From NCBI GenBank assembly GCA_030149115.1, contig JASBSE010000004.1:1-23676 (forward strand): DNA of 23,676 nucleotides. Direction: 5' to 3'. The stretch comes from Winogradskyella sp. GTDB lineage: Bacteria; Bacteroidota; Bacteroidia; Flavobacteriales; Flavobacteriaceae. Both the position numbers and the translations under genes were made by a program. Positions 8,011 through 17,300 of this stretch are shown here, piece by piece. The notes beneath the pieces were generated by a model. The model searched no databases. It saw only the letters and a list, made by a program, of their open reading frames with translations, and was not told where the DNA came from. The first letter of the stretch is position 1. The number at the start of each line of letters is the position of its first letter.

Positions 8011-9135
8011 ATGAAACATATACTTTTAGGTTTAATTTTTTTGATTGGATTATCAGCTATTGCTCAGCAAACAAAGGATATTGCAATTGAAAAATTATTC
8101 AAAATTGAATTAGAAATAGATAATATAAAAAGTGGCCTACTACATGTGTATTCTGAATCTCGTGGTATTGACATTCAGATAGCGGAAAGTAAAGAAAATT
8201 CTATTTCAATAGATTATCCATTTTACACAGCTAGTATTACCAAGATGTTTACCGCAACAGCAATTGGTATTTTAAAAGATCAAGATAAATTAAATTTTGA
8301 AGATAAAATCACTCAGTACTTACCAGATTCATTGGTGAATAACCTTCATGTTTTGAATGACAAAGACTATTCAGAGGATTTAACCGTTGCTCATTTATTA
8401 CAACATACATCTGGCTTACCTGATTATTTTACGGATGAAACTAAAGACGGAAGTCCGAATATCATTAATCAAATATTGATGGACGCCAACAAATATTGGT
8501 CAGCCGAAGAAATGATACAATTTACCAAAGAAAAAATGACACCTCAATTTGTTCCTGGTGCTAACTATCATTATACAGATACGGAGTATGTACTTTTAGC
8601 ATTGATTATTGAAAACGTAAGTGGAAGTTCATTAAGTGAATTCTTTGCTCAAAATATTTTTCAACCATTAAAAATGAATAGTTCTTATATCAACTTAAAA
8701 TCATCTCCTGTAGAAAACAAACTTCCAATCGTTAAGTTTTATGCCAGTCAATACGAGCTATCATCACTCAAAAGCTTAAGTGCAGATTGGGGAGGAGGCG
8801 GTTTAGTCTCTACAACTCAAGATTTAATTACTTTTTTAAAAGCTTTTAATAATGATGTCCTTATGAAAAAAGGGACACGTTTAGCCATGCAAAATTGGGT
8901 GTATGAAACTAGAGGTATGGAATACGGCTTTGGGATAAGAAAGGTTTCTATTGACGAGTTAACTGGTACAGAATCAGACTTACAACTTATTGGTCATTCT
9001 GGCGCTACTGCATCGTTTTTATGGTATTGCCCACAATTAGACACCTACATTTCTGGCACATTAAATCAGTTGGAGGCTTCTAAAAGCGCAATGGTTTTGG
9101 TTTATGATATACTTAAAATAATAGAAAATAAATAG
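8011..9135 (+). CDS. Exported serine hydrolase, beta-lactamase/PBP fold (second copy)
   Basis: Periplasmic serine hydrolase (374 aa) of the beta-lactamase/PBP superfamily, with a Sec signal peptide (MKHILLGLIFLIGLSAIA, then QQ) and no lipobox. Motifs: S75-I-T-K78 nucleophile and Lys, H128-LL-QHTSG conserved block, Y188-T-D190 where YxN is usual, and H329-S-G in the KTG position. The Asn-to-Asp change in the second motif sets it apart from the hydrolase at 4561, which has YSN. Overall similarity between the two is limited to family motifs, so they look like distant members and not a recent tandem duplication. Second gene of operon B; the next ATG follows 4 bp after its stop. Confidence 0.84.
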   Translation: MKHILLGLIFLIGLSAIAQQTKDIAIEKLFKIELEIDNIKSGLLHVYSESRGIDIQIAESKENSISIDYPFYTASITKMFTATAIGILKDQDKLNFEDKITQYLPDSLVNNLHVLNDKDYSEDLTVAHLLQHTSGLPDYFTDETKDGSPNIINQILMDANKYWSAEEMIQFTKEKMTPQFVPGANYHYTDTEYVLLALIIENVSGSSLSEFFAQNIFQPLKMNSSYINLKSSPVENKLPIVKFYASQYELSSLKSLSADWGGGGLVSTTQDLITFLKAFNNDVLMKKGTRLAMQNWVYETRGMEYGFGIRKVSIDELTGTESDLQLIGHSGATASFLWYCPQLDTYISGTLNQLEASKSAMVLVYDILKIIENK

Positions 9136-9139
9136 AATT

Positions 9140-10387
9140 ATGAACTCATTTTTAAAAGTTGTAATTAATTTTTTAGCTACTGTATTATTATCAAGTAATG
9201 GTTTATTTGCTCAAACACCAAACAAAATCAAATGGCAAGAAGATCTTGTAATTTATAAACAGTCCTTAGAGCAAAAACACATCGATTTATACAATACAGT
9301 AACAAAAGAAAAATTTGAAAATGAGTGGACTAAAATCTATAAAAATGTTGAAAAATTAAACGATTTTGAAATTATTCTTAAACTAATGCACTTAACAAGG
9401 CGTGTCAATGATGGACATACATCGGTTTCCATGAGAAATATACCAATACATCGTTTTCCCTTTGAAGTAAAGTTTATTGATAATGAATGGCGTGTGGTAA
9501 AAATAAGTAACGAGCACAGTAGCTTGTTAAAATCATCATTAATAGCTATTGACGATATTCCTATTGAAGAGGTTTCAACAAAAGTTTCTGAAGTGGCACA
9601 GTTTGTAGAAAACGAATACTCACAAATTACTAGAACTGGAGAATATTTAAATATTAACGAATTACTCTATACACTTCATATTACACAAAAAGAACATGAA
9701 GCCATCTTTACATTTCTAGATACCAACAATCAAAAGATAAAAACAACCCTTACTGCTTTAGTTTCAGGTTCATCAGCAAAACCAAAAGACTTTGCTGAAG
9801 TAGCAATTGGCATTCCTGAAATCAAAGAGCCGGATAATCCTAGTTTTCCCTACTTATGGTTTGCACCTATTGAAAACACCGAAGCTTTATATATTAATTT
9901 TCAAAGCTATCCAACCTTTGAAGAAATGCAAGTTTTTAGTGAAACATTAGTAAGCTATATTTCTAAAAACCAATTGAAACAAATAGTTATTGATATGCGC
10001 AACAATGGTGGAGGAGATTTATATGTTGGTATTGTTATGGCCTACGCCTTAAACCTTGCTGATTCTGTAGATTGGAAGAATGGTGTGTTTGTATTAACAA
10101 GTAATAAAACTTTTTCAGCAGGCACAAGTAATGCTGCACTTTTCAAACAATTATTAAATGCAAAATTAGTTGGTGAGCCCACGGGATCAAACCCTACTGG
10201 TTATCAAGATATGGATAGCTTTATACTACCTAATTCAAAATTAGTAATTACTTATTCTAAAAGATTATTTTGTTTATCAGATAAAGCAAATATGGCACTT
10301 CAACCAGATATGGTAATTAATCAGAAAGAGAATGATTTGTTTAATAATATAGATACTGTTTTAAAAGTTTTAATAGAGAGGTTTTAA
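9140..10387 (+). CDS. S41-family (tail-specific protease-like) exported peptidase
   Basis: Exported 415-aa protein with signal peptide ending near GLFAQ (residue 25). The C-terminal half matches the S41/TSPc protease fold: IVIDMRNNGGGD (about 282-293), FVLTSNKTFSAGTSNA with likely nucleophile Ser326, and LVGEPTGSNPTGY. N-terminal residues about 30-200 include RRVNDGHTS, common in stand-alone S41 hydrolases, and a region that may be a small PDZ-like domain (LLKSSLIAIDDIPIEEV). Substrate unknown; S41 relatives cleave C-terminal tails or peptides. It ends operon B and faces the ABC operon tail to tail across 117 bp. Confidence 0.82.
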   Translation: MNSFLKVVINFLATVLLSSNGLFAQTPNKIKWQEDLVIYKQSLEQKHIDLYNTVTKEKFENEWTKIYKNVEKLNDFEIILKLMHLTRRVNDGHTSVSMRNIPIHRFPFEVKFIDNEWRVVKISNEHSSLLKSSLIAIDDIPIEEVSTKVSEVAQFVENEYSQITRTGEYLNINELLYTLHITQKEHEAIFTFLDTNNQKIKTTLTALVSGSSAKPKDFAEVAIGIPEIKEPDNPSFPYLWFAPIENTEALYINFQSYPTFEEMQVFSETLVSYISKNQLKQIVIDMRNNGGGDLYVGIVMAYALNLADSVDWKNGVFVLTSNKTFSAGTSNAALFKQLLNAKLVGEPTGSNPTGYQDMDSFILPNSKLVITYSKRLFCLSDKANMALQPDMVINQKENDLFNNIDTVLKVLIERF

Positions 10388-10439
10388 TTTGCGGAAATTT
10401 AGCCAATGCCAAACAGCTTTTATATAGTTTAATCTAATC

Positions 10440-10500
10440 AACTTTCAAGCATCAAATCTTAGGTGTTTAGACACCAAACTAATTTGAAACTTATGAAGTT
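10440..10500. repeat. Imperfect inverted repeat between convergent operons
   Basis: Left arm starts with AACTTTCA (10440-10447) and right arm ends with TGAAGTT (10494-10500). Nested pairs include TCAAAT (10452-10457) with ATTTGA (10482-10487) and GGTGT (10462-10466) with ACACC (10471-10475) around a TTAG loop. Arms are interrupted by bulges. It lacks a T-tract on either side, so it is at best a weak bidirectional terminator or an RNA-protecting hairpin for the two 3' ends. Confidence 0.5.
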
Positions 10501-10504
10501 ACCG

Positions 10505-11698
10505 CTAGTATCGTTGCGGTATAACAATAGCCTTGATTTTTTTTAATATTACAATAGAGTAAACTATACACAATACTGCAAGAATACTAATACCAAAAAT
10601 GACTATATAACTGCGTTCTTCAGAAAATTCAAACAGTGCTTCTATTTTGTCTAGGTATATATTCCTTACATAAACACCTAAAATAATTGCAGGAACAATA
10701 GCGATTATTGTTGCTGTAGAAATAACTACTTGGTAAAATTTTGATATTGATTTATATGAATACCCAATAGCACCAAGATTTGAAATCATGGCTTTGTTTT
10801 TCTGTATTATTAAATTGAAACTTAATAAAATAAAAGCTATAGATAGTACCAGTATAATTAACGCAACTGCAATTACAAATACCAATGCTGAATTGAAGAA
10901 AAATGAAAGTTTACTAAATTCTAATTTATCTTTGTTGATGGAATAATTATTTTCATTAAAAAACTGTAGAATTCTTTCGTCAGTAGGATTATTAAATGTC
11001 ACCAATAGTCTACTAATCCTAGATTTTTTTGAACGTCCAAATTTGTTGTTTGCATATTCTAAAAACGTTTCTGGTACTAAAATAGAATTTATCTTATTTG
11101 AGAACCCAACTATTCTACTCTTAAAAACCTCACTACTAAAGTTACCAGATACTTTCAAATTAAAGGTGATTTGCGAGATAGTGTTTTTAGATAAGACCGG
11201 TAATCCTTGGCTTTCAGCAAAACCAAAATTGTATAACTTCAAGTAATTTTCAGGAATTATAATGGGTACAACCTCATCATTTTCACTCCAAATCCAGTCC
11301 TCTGTTTTTACATCTATATAAGCATCTGGAATGCTTTCAAAAAATAAATCAGTTTGAAATAGTGGAATATTCTCCGACTGTTTGGAATATGCTTTAATTC
11401 TAAAATCAGCATTATTAAAAATAGAAACGTCTTTTATAAAAGGTTGATCTCTTAATTCTTCTATCTCTTCTGAAGAAAAGTAAATTCGGTCTTTGTTTAC
11501 ACTTTTAAATACAGACACTTCTTTACTTATTACAGCAGATTTATCGCTAAAAACATCTGTTTGCTCAGATATTAGAGGCTTAACATCTTGATACAATTGC
11601 AGTGTTATTAAAACAATAAAAACGCCTATAAATAAGGTAAGTATATAGCCTATTAATTGAATTTTAACAAGTGTCTTCTTTTGAAGTTTAACAAGCAT
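10505..11698 (-). CDS. ABC transporter permease, LolC/MacB/FtsX-like
   Basis: Inner-membrane permease (397 aa, about the length of LolC) of the mechanotransmission ABC type. Topology: TM1 about 12-34, a large periplasmic domain about 35-266, then TM2 about 270-298, TM3 about 322-345 and TM4 about 364-385. The segment after TM2 (KNKAMISNLGAIGYSYKSI) matches the cytoplasmic coupling segment of FtsX-domain permeases. It is the last gene of a minus-strand operon; its start lies one base downstream of the stop of the ATPase gene. Such permeases work as dimers with two ATPases and move lipoproteins, peptides or conformational signals instead of importing solutes. Only one permease gene is here, so a homodimer is likely (inference). 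Substrate unknown. Confidence 0.8.
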   Translation of the reverse strand: MLVKLQKKTLVKIQLIGYILTLFIGVFIVLITLQLYQDVKPLISEQTDVFSDKSAVISKEVSVFKSVNKDRIYFSSEEIEELRDQPFIKDVSIFNNADFRIKAYSKQSENIPLFQTDLFFESIPDAYIDVKTEDWIWSENDEVVPIIIPENYLKLYNFGFAESQGLPVLSKNTISQITFNLKVSGNFSSEVFKSRIVGFSNKINSILVPETFLEYANNKFGRSKKSRISRLLVTFNNPTDERILQFFNENNYSINKDKLEFSKLSFFFNSALVFVIAVALIILVLSIAFILLSFNLIIQKNKAMISNLGAIGYSYKSISKFYQVVISTATIIAIVPAIILGVYVRNIYLDKIEALFEFSEERSYIVIFGISILAVLCIVYSIVILKKIKAIVIPQRY

Positions 11699-11699
11699 A

Positions 11700-12326
11700 C
11701 TAAAGATTTATAGTTTTATCAAATTCAATAAAAGGTAGATTATCTAATGCAGTAATAATCACAGATGCTTGCCGTTCTTCTAATTCTTTGTTTAAAATAT
11801 CTACTATAATTTTGATGTTAGAGCTATCTAGGTGACTAAAAGGCTCATCTAACAATAAGAAATTAAAAGGTTGACATAGCGCTCTTATGATTGCAACTCT
11901 TTGACGCTGACCAAGAGATAATGTACCTACCAAACTGTCTCGCCTATGAGTTAATTGCATTTTTTCAATTAGTTCATCTATTTGCCCTGAAGATTTATAA
12001 TGCGTTAATTTATTTTTTAACTGAATATTTTCAAAAAGGGTTAAACTTGGAAATAATTTAAAGTCTTGAAAAACGTAGCTTATTTCTGTTTTTCGTAAGT
12101 TAAAAATAGAGTCTTCTTTACTACTGTAATCAACTTTACCTGTATAATTATAATTACTGCCATAAATAAAGTTTAATACTGAAGATTTTCCATGACCAGA
12201 ATTTGCTTTGATTAAGTATTTCTTGCCCTTTTCAAAAACAACCTCCTTTTGTAGATATATGTCAGAAGCAGACAATTCTGCTTCTGACATATAAGTTGGT
12301 TTTAAATTACTTAAACGTATTTGCAT
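11700..12326 (-). CDS. ABC transporter ATPase with non-consensus motifs
   Basis: Cytoplasmic ABC nucleotide-binding subunit (208 aa), partner of the permease. Walker A is A41-NSGHG-K47-S48, with Ala where the first Gly is usual; Q-loop Gln87 (YVFQD); signature LSLGQ (136-140) in place of LSGGQ; Walker B LLLDE with Asp160 and Glu161; D-loop SHLD. The H-loop position, normally His in VxxVTHD, is Leu194 (IITALDN). Lys47, Gln87 and Glu161 are intact, so ATP binding is likely. Loss of the H-loop His would usually slow hydrolysis, unless another residue substitutes. It lies 5 bp downstream of the DUF4836-like lipoprotein gene and abuts the permease gene. Confidence 0.85.
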   Translation of the reverse strand: MQIRLSNLKPTYMSEAELSASDIYLQKEVVFEKGKKYLIKANSGHGKSSVLNFIYGSNYNYTGKVDYSSKEDSIFNLRKTEISYVFQDFKLFPSLTLFENIQLKNKLTHYKSSGQIDELIEKMQLTHRRDSLVGTLSLGQRQRVAIIRALCQPFNFLLLDEPFSHLDSSNIKIIVDILNKELEERQASVIITALDNLPFIEFDKTINL

Positions 12327-12331
12327 AAGAC

Positions 12332-14041
12332 TTATAATGAAGAATAGCTTTTAAAGCTTTCATCAATAAGTTCTAACAGTTGCTGCAAACTGTTTTTGTC
12401 ATCGTCCTTAGTTTCTAGGTTAAACTCTAAGGTAAAGTTATCTATCATTTTTAATTCAATTCCCCTTGCAAAATCTGTCCAAATTTCAAACATCTCCTCT
12501 TCTCTATCATTTTGCTCATCTTTTAATATTTTTTTGATCTCTTTAGGATAATCGTCATAGTTTAAATTTAGATAAGCATAGTATCCACCACCTGAAAAAT
12601 CTGATAATTTTGAAGAACCAGACAAACTGTTAGATCCTAAACCTCCATCTTTAAAAGCATTTATACTCTTTTTGTCATTTGTGAACAAAAATGCGTCATC
12701 ATCAAAAGCAAAATACCCGGAATATGAACCATCTAACTTAACCTCGTAATAATCGTCTTTCTCTTCAACCTGACCTTCTGGTATTTTATTTATTACTTTC
12801 TTAATATACTTGTCAGAATTTAAATCAAATACTAAAGACATTACTGGTAGTGTGGTTGTTCTCGTTTCTGTAGTGTCTCTATACTCGTAACCTCCTTCAT
12901 AATAGTACTCATTTTTTGAAGCATCGTAAAGTCTTGTTTTTTTGTCATTGTAAACCATTCTATAGGTATCATAAGAGTAGGTTGTTTCCTCTAAATTAGA
13001 TAAACTAAAAACCATTGAACCTTCCAGACTTTCAACAAGATCCTTGAGCTCAAAACCCATTTCCTTTTCAAACTCTTTTTCAATGCTTTCTATTTCTCCT
13101 TGCTCTTGCATTATTTCATAATTTTCAGAAGGATTAAAGGACATCGCTAGGTTAGCAAAACTTTGTTTTGGCAAATATTTCAATAAAGCGTTATCGAAAT
13201 CATGATCCCAAACATTATCTTTTTTCATCATCTCTTTTACTTCTTTATTTGGAAACATTTTACCCTGAAGACTGATGCGGTCATCATCAAACTCTATAAA
13301 TGCAGAAATATAATTATCTGTTAAATCTACGTCTAATTCTTTTTCTAACTGCTCAAGATAAAAGCTAGACGCAAATAAATTTGAAGACATCCAAAAGTTA
13401 ATATCCTTTTTGTTGTGATAAAAAGTCATAAACTCTTTATTAGCTCTTATCTGTTTGTTTCCCTTAAGCTCAAATAACGTTTCTACTTCTAGATCTAGGT
13501 TTTCTCTACTAGACCAATTTTCAGCAGTTACAATTACAGCTTTGTCATTATCCCAAGCAAAAGCTACTTCATTTTGCACTATAAAATATTTATAGAGATC
13601 TTCCTTTTTTACTTCAAAATCTACACCTGCTTTATCAAACATATCTTCTAGAAATTCTGCAAACTTTTCTTCATCATTAATGTCTAATGATACACAAACA
13701 AACTTCTCGTCAGAACCTTCATCTATGTAATACATAAAAACATCTTTTGTAAAATCGACTCCTGTCATTGTAGGGTCATCCTTAAGGTCATCTAAAAAAT
13801 TAGCCACTTTTTTATCCTCATTTCTTATTTCCTTTTGAAACGTCTTAAAAAATTCTAAATCTTCTAAATCTTCAAGATTTCCTTTTTTGTAAAGTGAATA
13901 CACGTCTATAACTGTAACAACATTTGTATTATCTGGTATAGTTTTGAGTCCTTCTGGAGAACTACTACAAGATGCAAACAGCACTAATAGCAGACAGTAG
14001 ATTATTGTTTTAAATTGTGGATTGATTGGCAATAGCTTCAT
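12332..14041 (-). CDS. DUF4836-like lipoprotein
   Basis: Lipoprotein of 569 aa with lipobox LFASC (Cys25 acylated) and SSS after the Cys. The mature start (IPDNTNVVTVIDVYSLYKKGNL) and the later GYFAFDDDAFLFTND and GGGYYAYLNLNYDD segments fit the Bacteroidota family DUF4836, whose function is unknown to me. The protein is acidic and rich in Asp, Glu and Lys, without further membrane segments. It is the first gene of the minus-strand ABC operon, so it is probably a periplasmic partner or substrate of that transporter (inference). Family assignment is by pattern recognition and should be confirmed with a profile search. Confidence 0.75.
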   Translation of the reverse strand: MKLLPINPQFKTIIYCLLLVLFASCSSSPEGLKTIPDNTNVVTVIDVYSLYKKGNLEDLEDLEFFKTFQKEIRNEDKKVANFLDDLKDDPTMTGVDFTKDVFMYYIDEGSDEKFVCVSLDINDEEKFAEFLEDMFDKAGVDFEVKKEDLYKYFIVQNEVAFAWDNDKAVIVTAENWSSRENLDLEVETLFELKGNKQIRANKEFMTFYHNKKDINFWMSSNLFASSFYLEQLEKELDVDLTDNYISAFIEFDDDRISLQGKMFPNKEVKEMMKKDNVWDHDFDNALLKYLPKQSFANLAMSFNPSENYEIMQEQGEIESIEKEFEKEMGFELKDLVESLEGSMVFSLSNLEETTYSYDTYRMVYNDKKTRLYDASKNEYYYEGGYEYRDTTETRTTTLPVMSLVFDLNSDKYIKKVINKIPEGQVEEKDDYYEVKLDGSYSGYFAFDDDAFLFTNDKKSINAFKDGGLGSNSLSGSSKLSDFSGGGYYAYLNLNYDDYPKEIKKILKDEQNDREEEMFEIWTDFARGIELKMIDNFTLEFNLETKDDDKNSLQQLLELIDESFKSYSSL

Positions 14042-14235
14042 TTTAATATTGGTTTATTTTAATTATTCAATTTTGGCATAGTTACTTCTTCTCTAAACTT
14101 TAAGAGATAATAAAATTTCTTTTATTAAAAAAACGAGAATTAGCTTTAAGGGACAATAAAGATAAAAAAAGAAAGCAAACAGAAGACCAAACAACCTCTT
14201 TTTTAAATTATAAAAAAGATACTCACCTACATTAT

Positions 14236-14276
14236 AAATGCATTTCGTCGATTTTTTTTGCGTTTTATAGATGTTT
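14236..14276 (+). promoter_or_regulatory. Upstream element of the M14 peptidase gene (copy 1)
   Basis: AAATGCATTTCGTCGA (14236-14251), TGCGTTTT (14259-14266) and AGATGTTT (14269-14276) recur with identical spacing at 19178-19218; 37 of 41 positions agree by my alignment. TGC(A/G)TTT half-sites are 20 bp apart, consistent with a dimeric regulator. TTTG at 14257-14260 could be a -33 box, but no good TAnnTTTG lies at the matching distance. The rest of the 290-bp intergenic region (14042-14331) is very AT-rich; on the minus strand TAACTATG (14082-14075) is a weak -7 candidate for the lipoprotein operon. Confidence 0.65.
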
Positions 14277-14331
14277 TTAGAATAAAATGATATATTAGCC
14301 TCCGAAATTAAATTCATTAAAACCCCAACTA

Positions 14332-17300
14332 ATGAGAAAAATTACCTACTTTATCTCACTATTATTCTTTGTAGTGTTTAATTCTTATGCGCAAGAAAAC
14401 TACTCTAGAATAAAAATTTCGAATCCTAGCCAACAAGTTATAAATACAATTTCTGCAAATGGGATTGACTTGAGTTGTAGTGCACATCACGAGCATAATG
14501 AGCTGATTCTAGAACTATCTCAAAATGATATTGATATTTTAGTAGATAACAATATTCAGTATACAACCTTAATTAATGATGTGTCTTTATTCTATGCCAA
14601 TAGAGCTCAGAATACAGCACACAGAAGAGCTAGGAAAACACCGCTTAATAATAATAGTAACAATTTTACCTCTAAATCAATATCTAGTGTTGTTCAAGAT
14701 AATATAATTCAATACTATGGTAGTACTGAAATAGACTTTGTTGAACCACAAAATTTCCCAGACGTAAATTCTTTAAGTATGGGAGGTTGTCTTACACTTA
14801 GTGAAATGGAAAGTCAATTAGATGCAATGTACACGTACTCCCAGAACAATGGACTTAATATTATATCACAAAAAGCAAATGCATCATCTACAGGTCAAAA
14901 GACCTGGGGAAATCCAACAAATAATTTTGTGAATCAACAAAATAATGGTCCAGCAACATACTCTGGTACCGGAGGCACTAGATGGGATCCTAGTACGATT
15001 TGGTATGTTCGTATTACAGGAAACGAGAGCACCACAGCAGAAGGCACAAAACCTCAAATGCTATTTACCTCTATGATACACTCTAGAGAGGTTAGTGCAT
15101 TAATGAACAATATTTACTTTATGTGGTATCTACTTGAAAATTACAATACAGATCCTGCAATTCAGGAATTAGTAGATAACAACGAACTTTACTTTGTACC
15201 TGTAGTTAATCCAGACGGTTTACGTTACAATGAAGTAACTGACCCTTCAGGTGGTGGAATGCAACGTAAAAACTTAAGACCATACAACGGAACTACAACC
15301 CCAAGCAGAGGAGTTGATTTAAATAGAAACTTCGATTATTACTGGGGCTTAAACAATGTTGGTTCTTCGGGCACTACAACAGCTAGCAACTATAGAGGTC
15401 CAAGCGCTGAATCTGAGCCTGAAACTCAGATTATGGTAGACTTTATAACTAGTAGAAACTTTCAATCAGCAGTATGGAATCACTCATATGCTAATTCTGT
15501 TCCTCATCCCTATGGTGGAGATCCAAATGCGAATACCGACAGAGAAGACGAATACTACAGATGGCACGAAGAAATGACTAGATTCAATAGATACCTATAT
15601 GGAGCTACTATATTCTATGAATCTAATGGATTACCAGACGACTGGATGGTTGGTGGTTCGCCAGACAATAATGGTTCTACAGGTCTTAATTCGTATGGAC
15701 AATCAATAATTGCTACCACACCAGAACATGGAAGTAGCAGTGATGGATTTTGGCCTAGTCGAGCTAATATTGTTCCTATAGCTAAAAAATCTATGCGTAT
15801 ATCATTAGGAACAGCTTATTATGGTGGTAAGTATGCAAAACTACATGACTTAACACAAAGTAATATAACTACTACTTCTAATGTTGAATTGGGCTTTGGT
15901 GTAGAAAGAATTGGACAAACTCCTAGTGATTTTTCTGTAACCGTAACTCCGATCTCAGCAAACATAACAACAGCTTCTCCTGTAACAGTAACTGCTAGTG
16001 GAATTCAGATTAACACCACTACAAACTCATACAGAAATCAATCTGAAGTGACAGCTCTTATAGACTTAGATCCGTCTATATCAGCAAATGACAAAATCGA
16101 ATACAATGTTAAGTTTTCTAATGATGATGGTGTAATATATGAAGCTAACTATGTAAAATATTATCAACCTACAGTACTATTTAGCAATTCTCCTGATACA
16201 GATGGTCTAACTGGTTGGACACAATCTGGTGGTTGGTCAACAACTTCATCAGATGCTTATTCTGGAAGTACCTCTATAAATACCGGGACATACTCTACTA
16301 ATGCTACAAAAACTTTAACAACTACTAGTAGTTTTGATTTTTCAAACTCTAACGAAGTACTGATTCAGTTTTACTCTAAGTGGGATATTGAAAGAAACTA
16401 CGATTATGTTGAAGTCTTAGGCTCTCCAGATGGTGGCTCTAACTGGATTTCTTTAAGTGGTAAGTACACAAAACCAGAAGCAACAAGCACAACAACTAGT
16501 CATGATAATAAAAGTTCTAGTTATGCAACTTTTCAATCAGGAAGTAGTGGAAATATTTATGATGGAGATAGAATGGATAATTGGGTAATGGAAGAATTTG
16601 TTATTGATGATACATATTCAACTCTACTGAATTCTAATGATGTACAAATTAGATTTAGATTTAGAACGGATGCTTTAAATGTAAACGAAAGCTACACAAC
16701 TACAAATGATGGTTATTTCATAGATGATTTTAGAGTTATTAGCTTACAAATTCCTTGTGAAACATCTGTACCAACAAACTTGTCTTCAAATTCAATAACT
16801 GCTTCAACAGCAGAAATAACTTGGGACAACATTCCTTCAGCCACCTACGATTTAAGATATCGAGAAACCGGTGCACCAAGCTGGATAGAATTTACAGATA
16901 TCACTGGCGCTAGCTATTCTCTAACCGGTTTAAATATTACAACCGATTATGAAGTTCAAGTTAGAAGTAGATGTTCCTCTTCAACATCCGAATATAGTAG
17001 TTCTTTAAATTTTACAACCACGGATTTGGTTTATTGTACTGCTGAAGGTTCTACAATTGCTGATGAATTTATTGGAGGAGTCACTTTAAATGGTAATCTA
17101 AATGATACTTCTAGTAATTCTACTTCTGGATATTCCGATTTTACAGGCTCTACAATATTTGAACCTATACAAATTGGAAGTACAGGAAATAACATATCTG
17201 TTACTAAAGTCTGGACTGGCTCTCAATACAATGAAGCTGTTTCTGTTTGGATTGATTTTAATAGAGATGGGGATTTCGATGATACAGGAGAAAAAGTACT

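Noticed and set aside
4561..9135. The two serine hydrolases as a recent tandem duplication
   Set aside because: They differ in lipobox versus Sec signal, in catalytic motif details (YSN versus YTD, HGG versus HSG) and over most of their sequence.
10501..10520. ACCGC/GCGGT inverted repeat as a terminator
   Set aside because: Covers the last codons of the permease gene, has a 10-nt loop, and no T-tract follows on the plus strand; a chance short pairing is more likely.
14093..14317. 74-codon minus-strand open frame in the divergent intergenic region
   Set aside because: Lies in very AT-rich DNA, overlaps the conserved promoter element of the M14 gene, and its low-complexity Phe/Leu/Lys product resembles no known protein.
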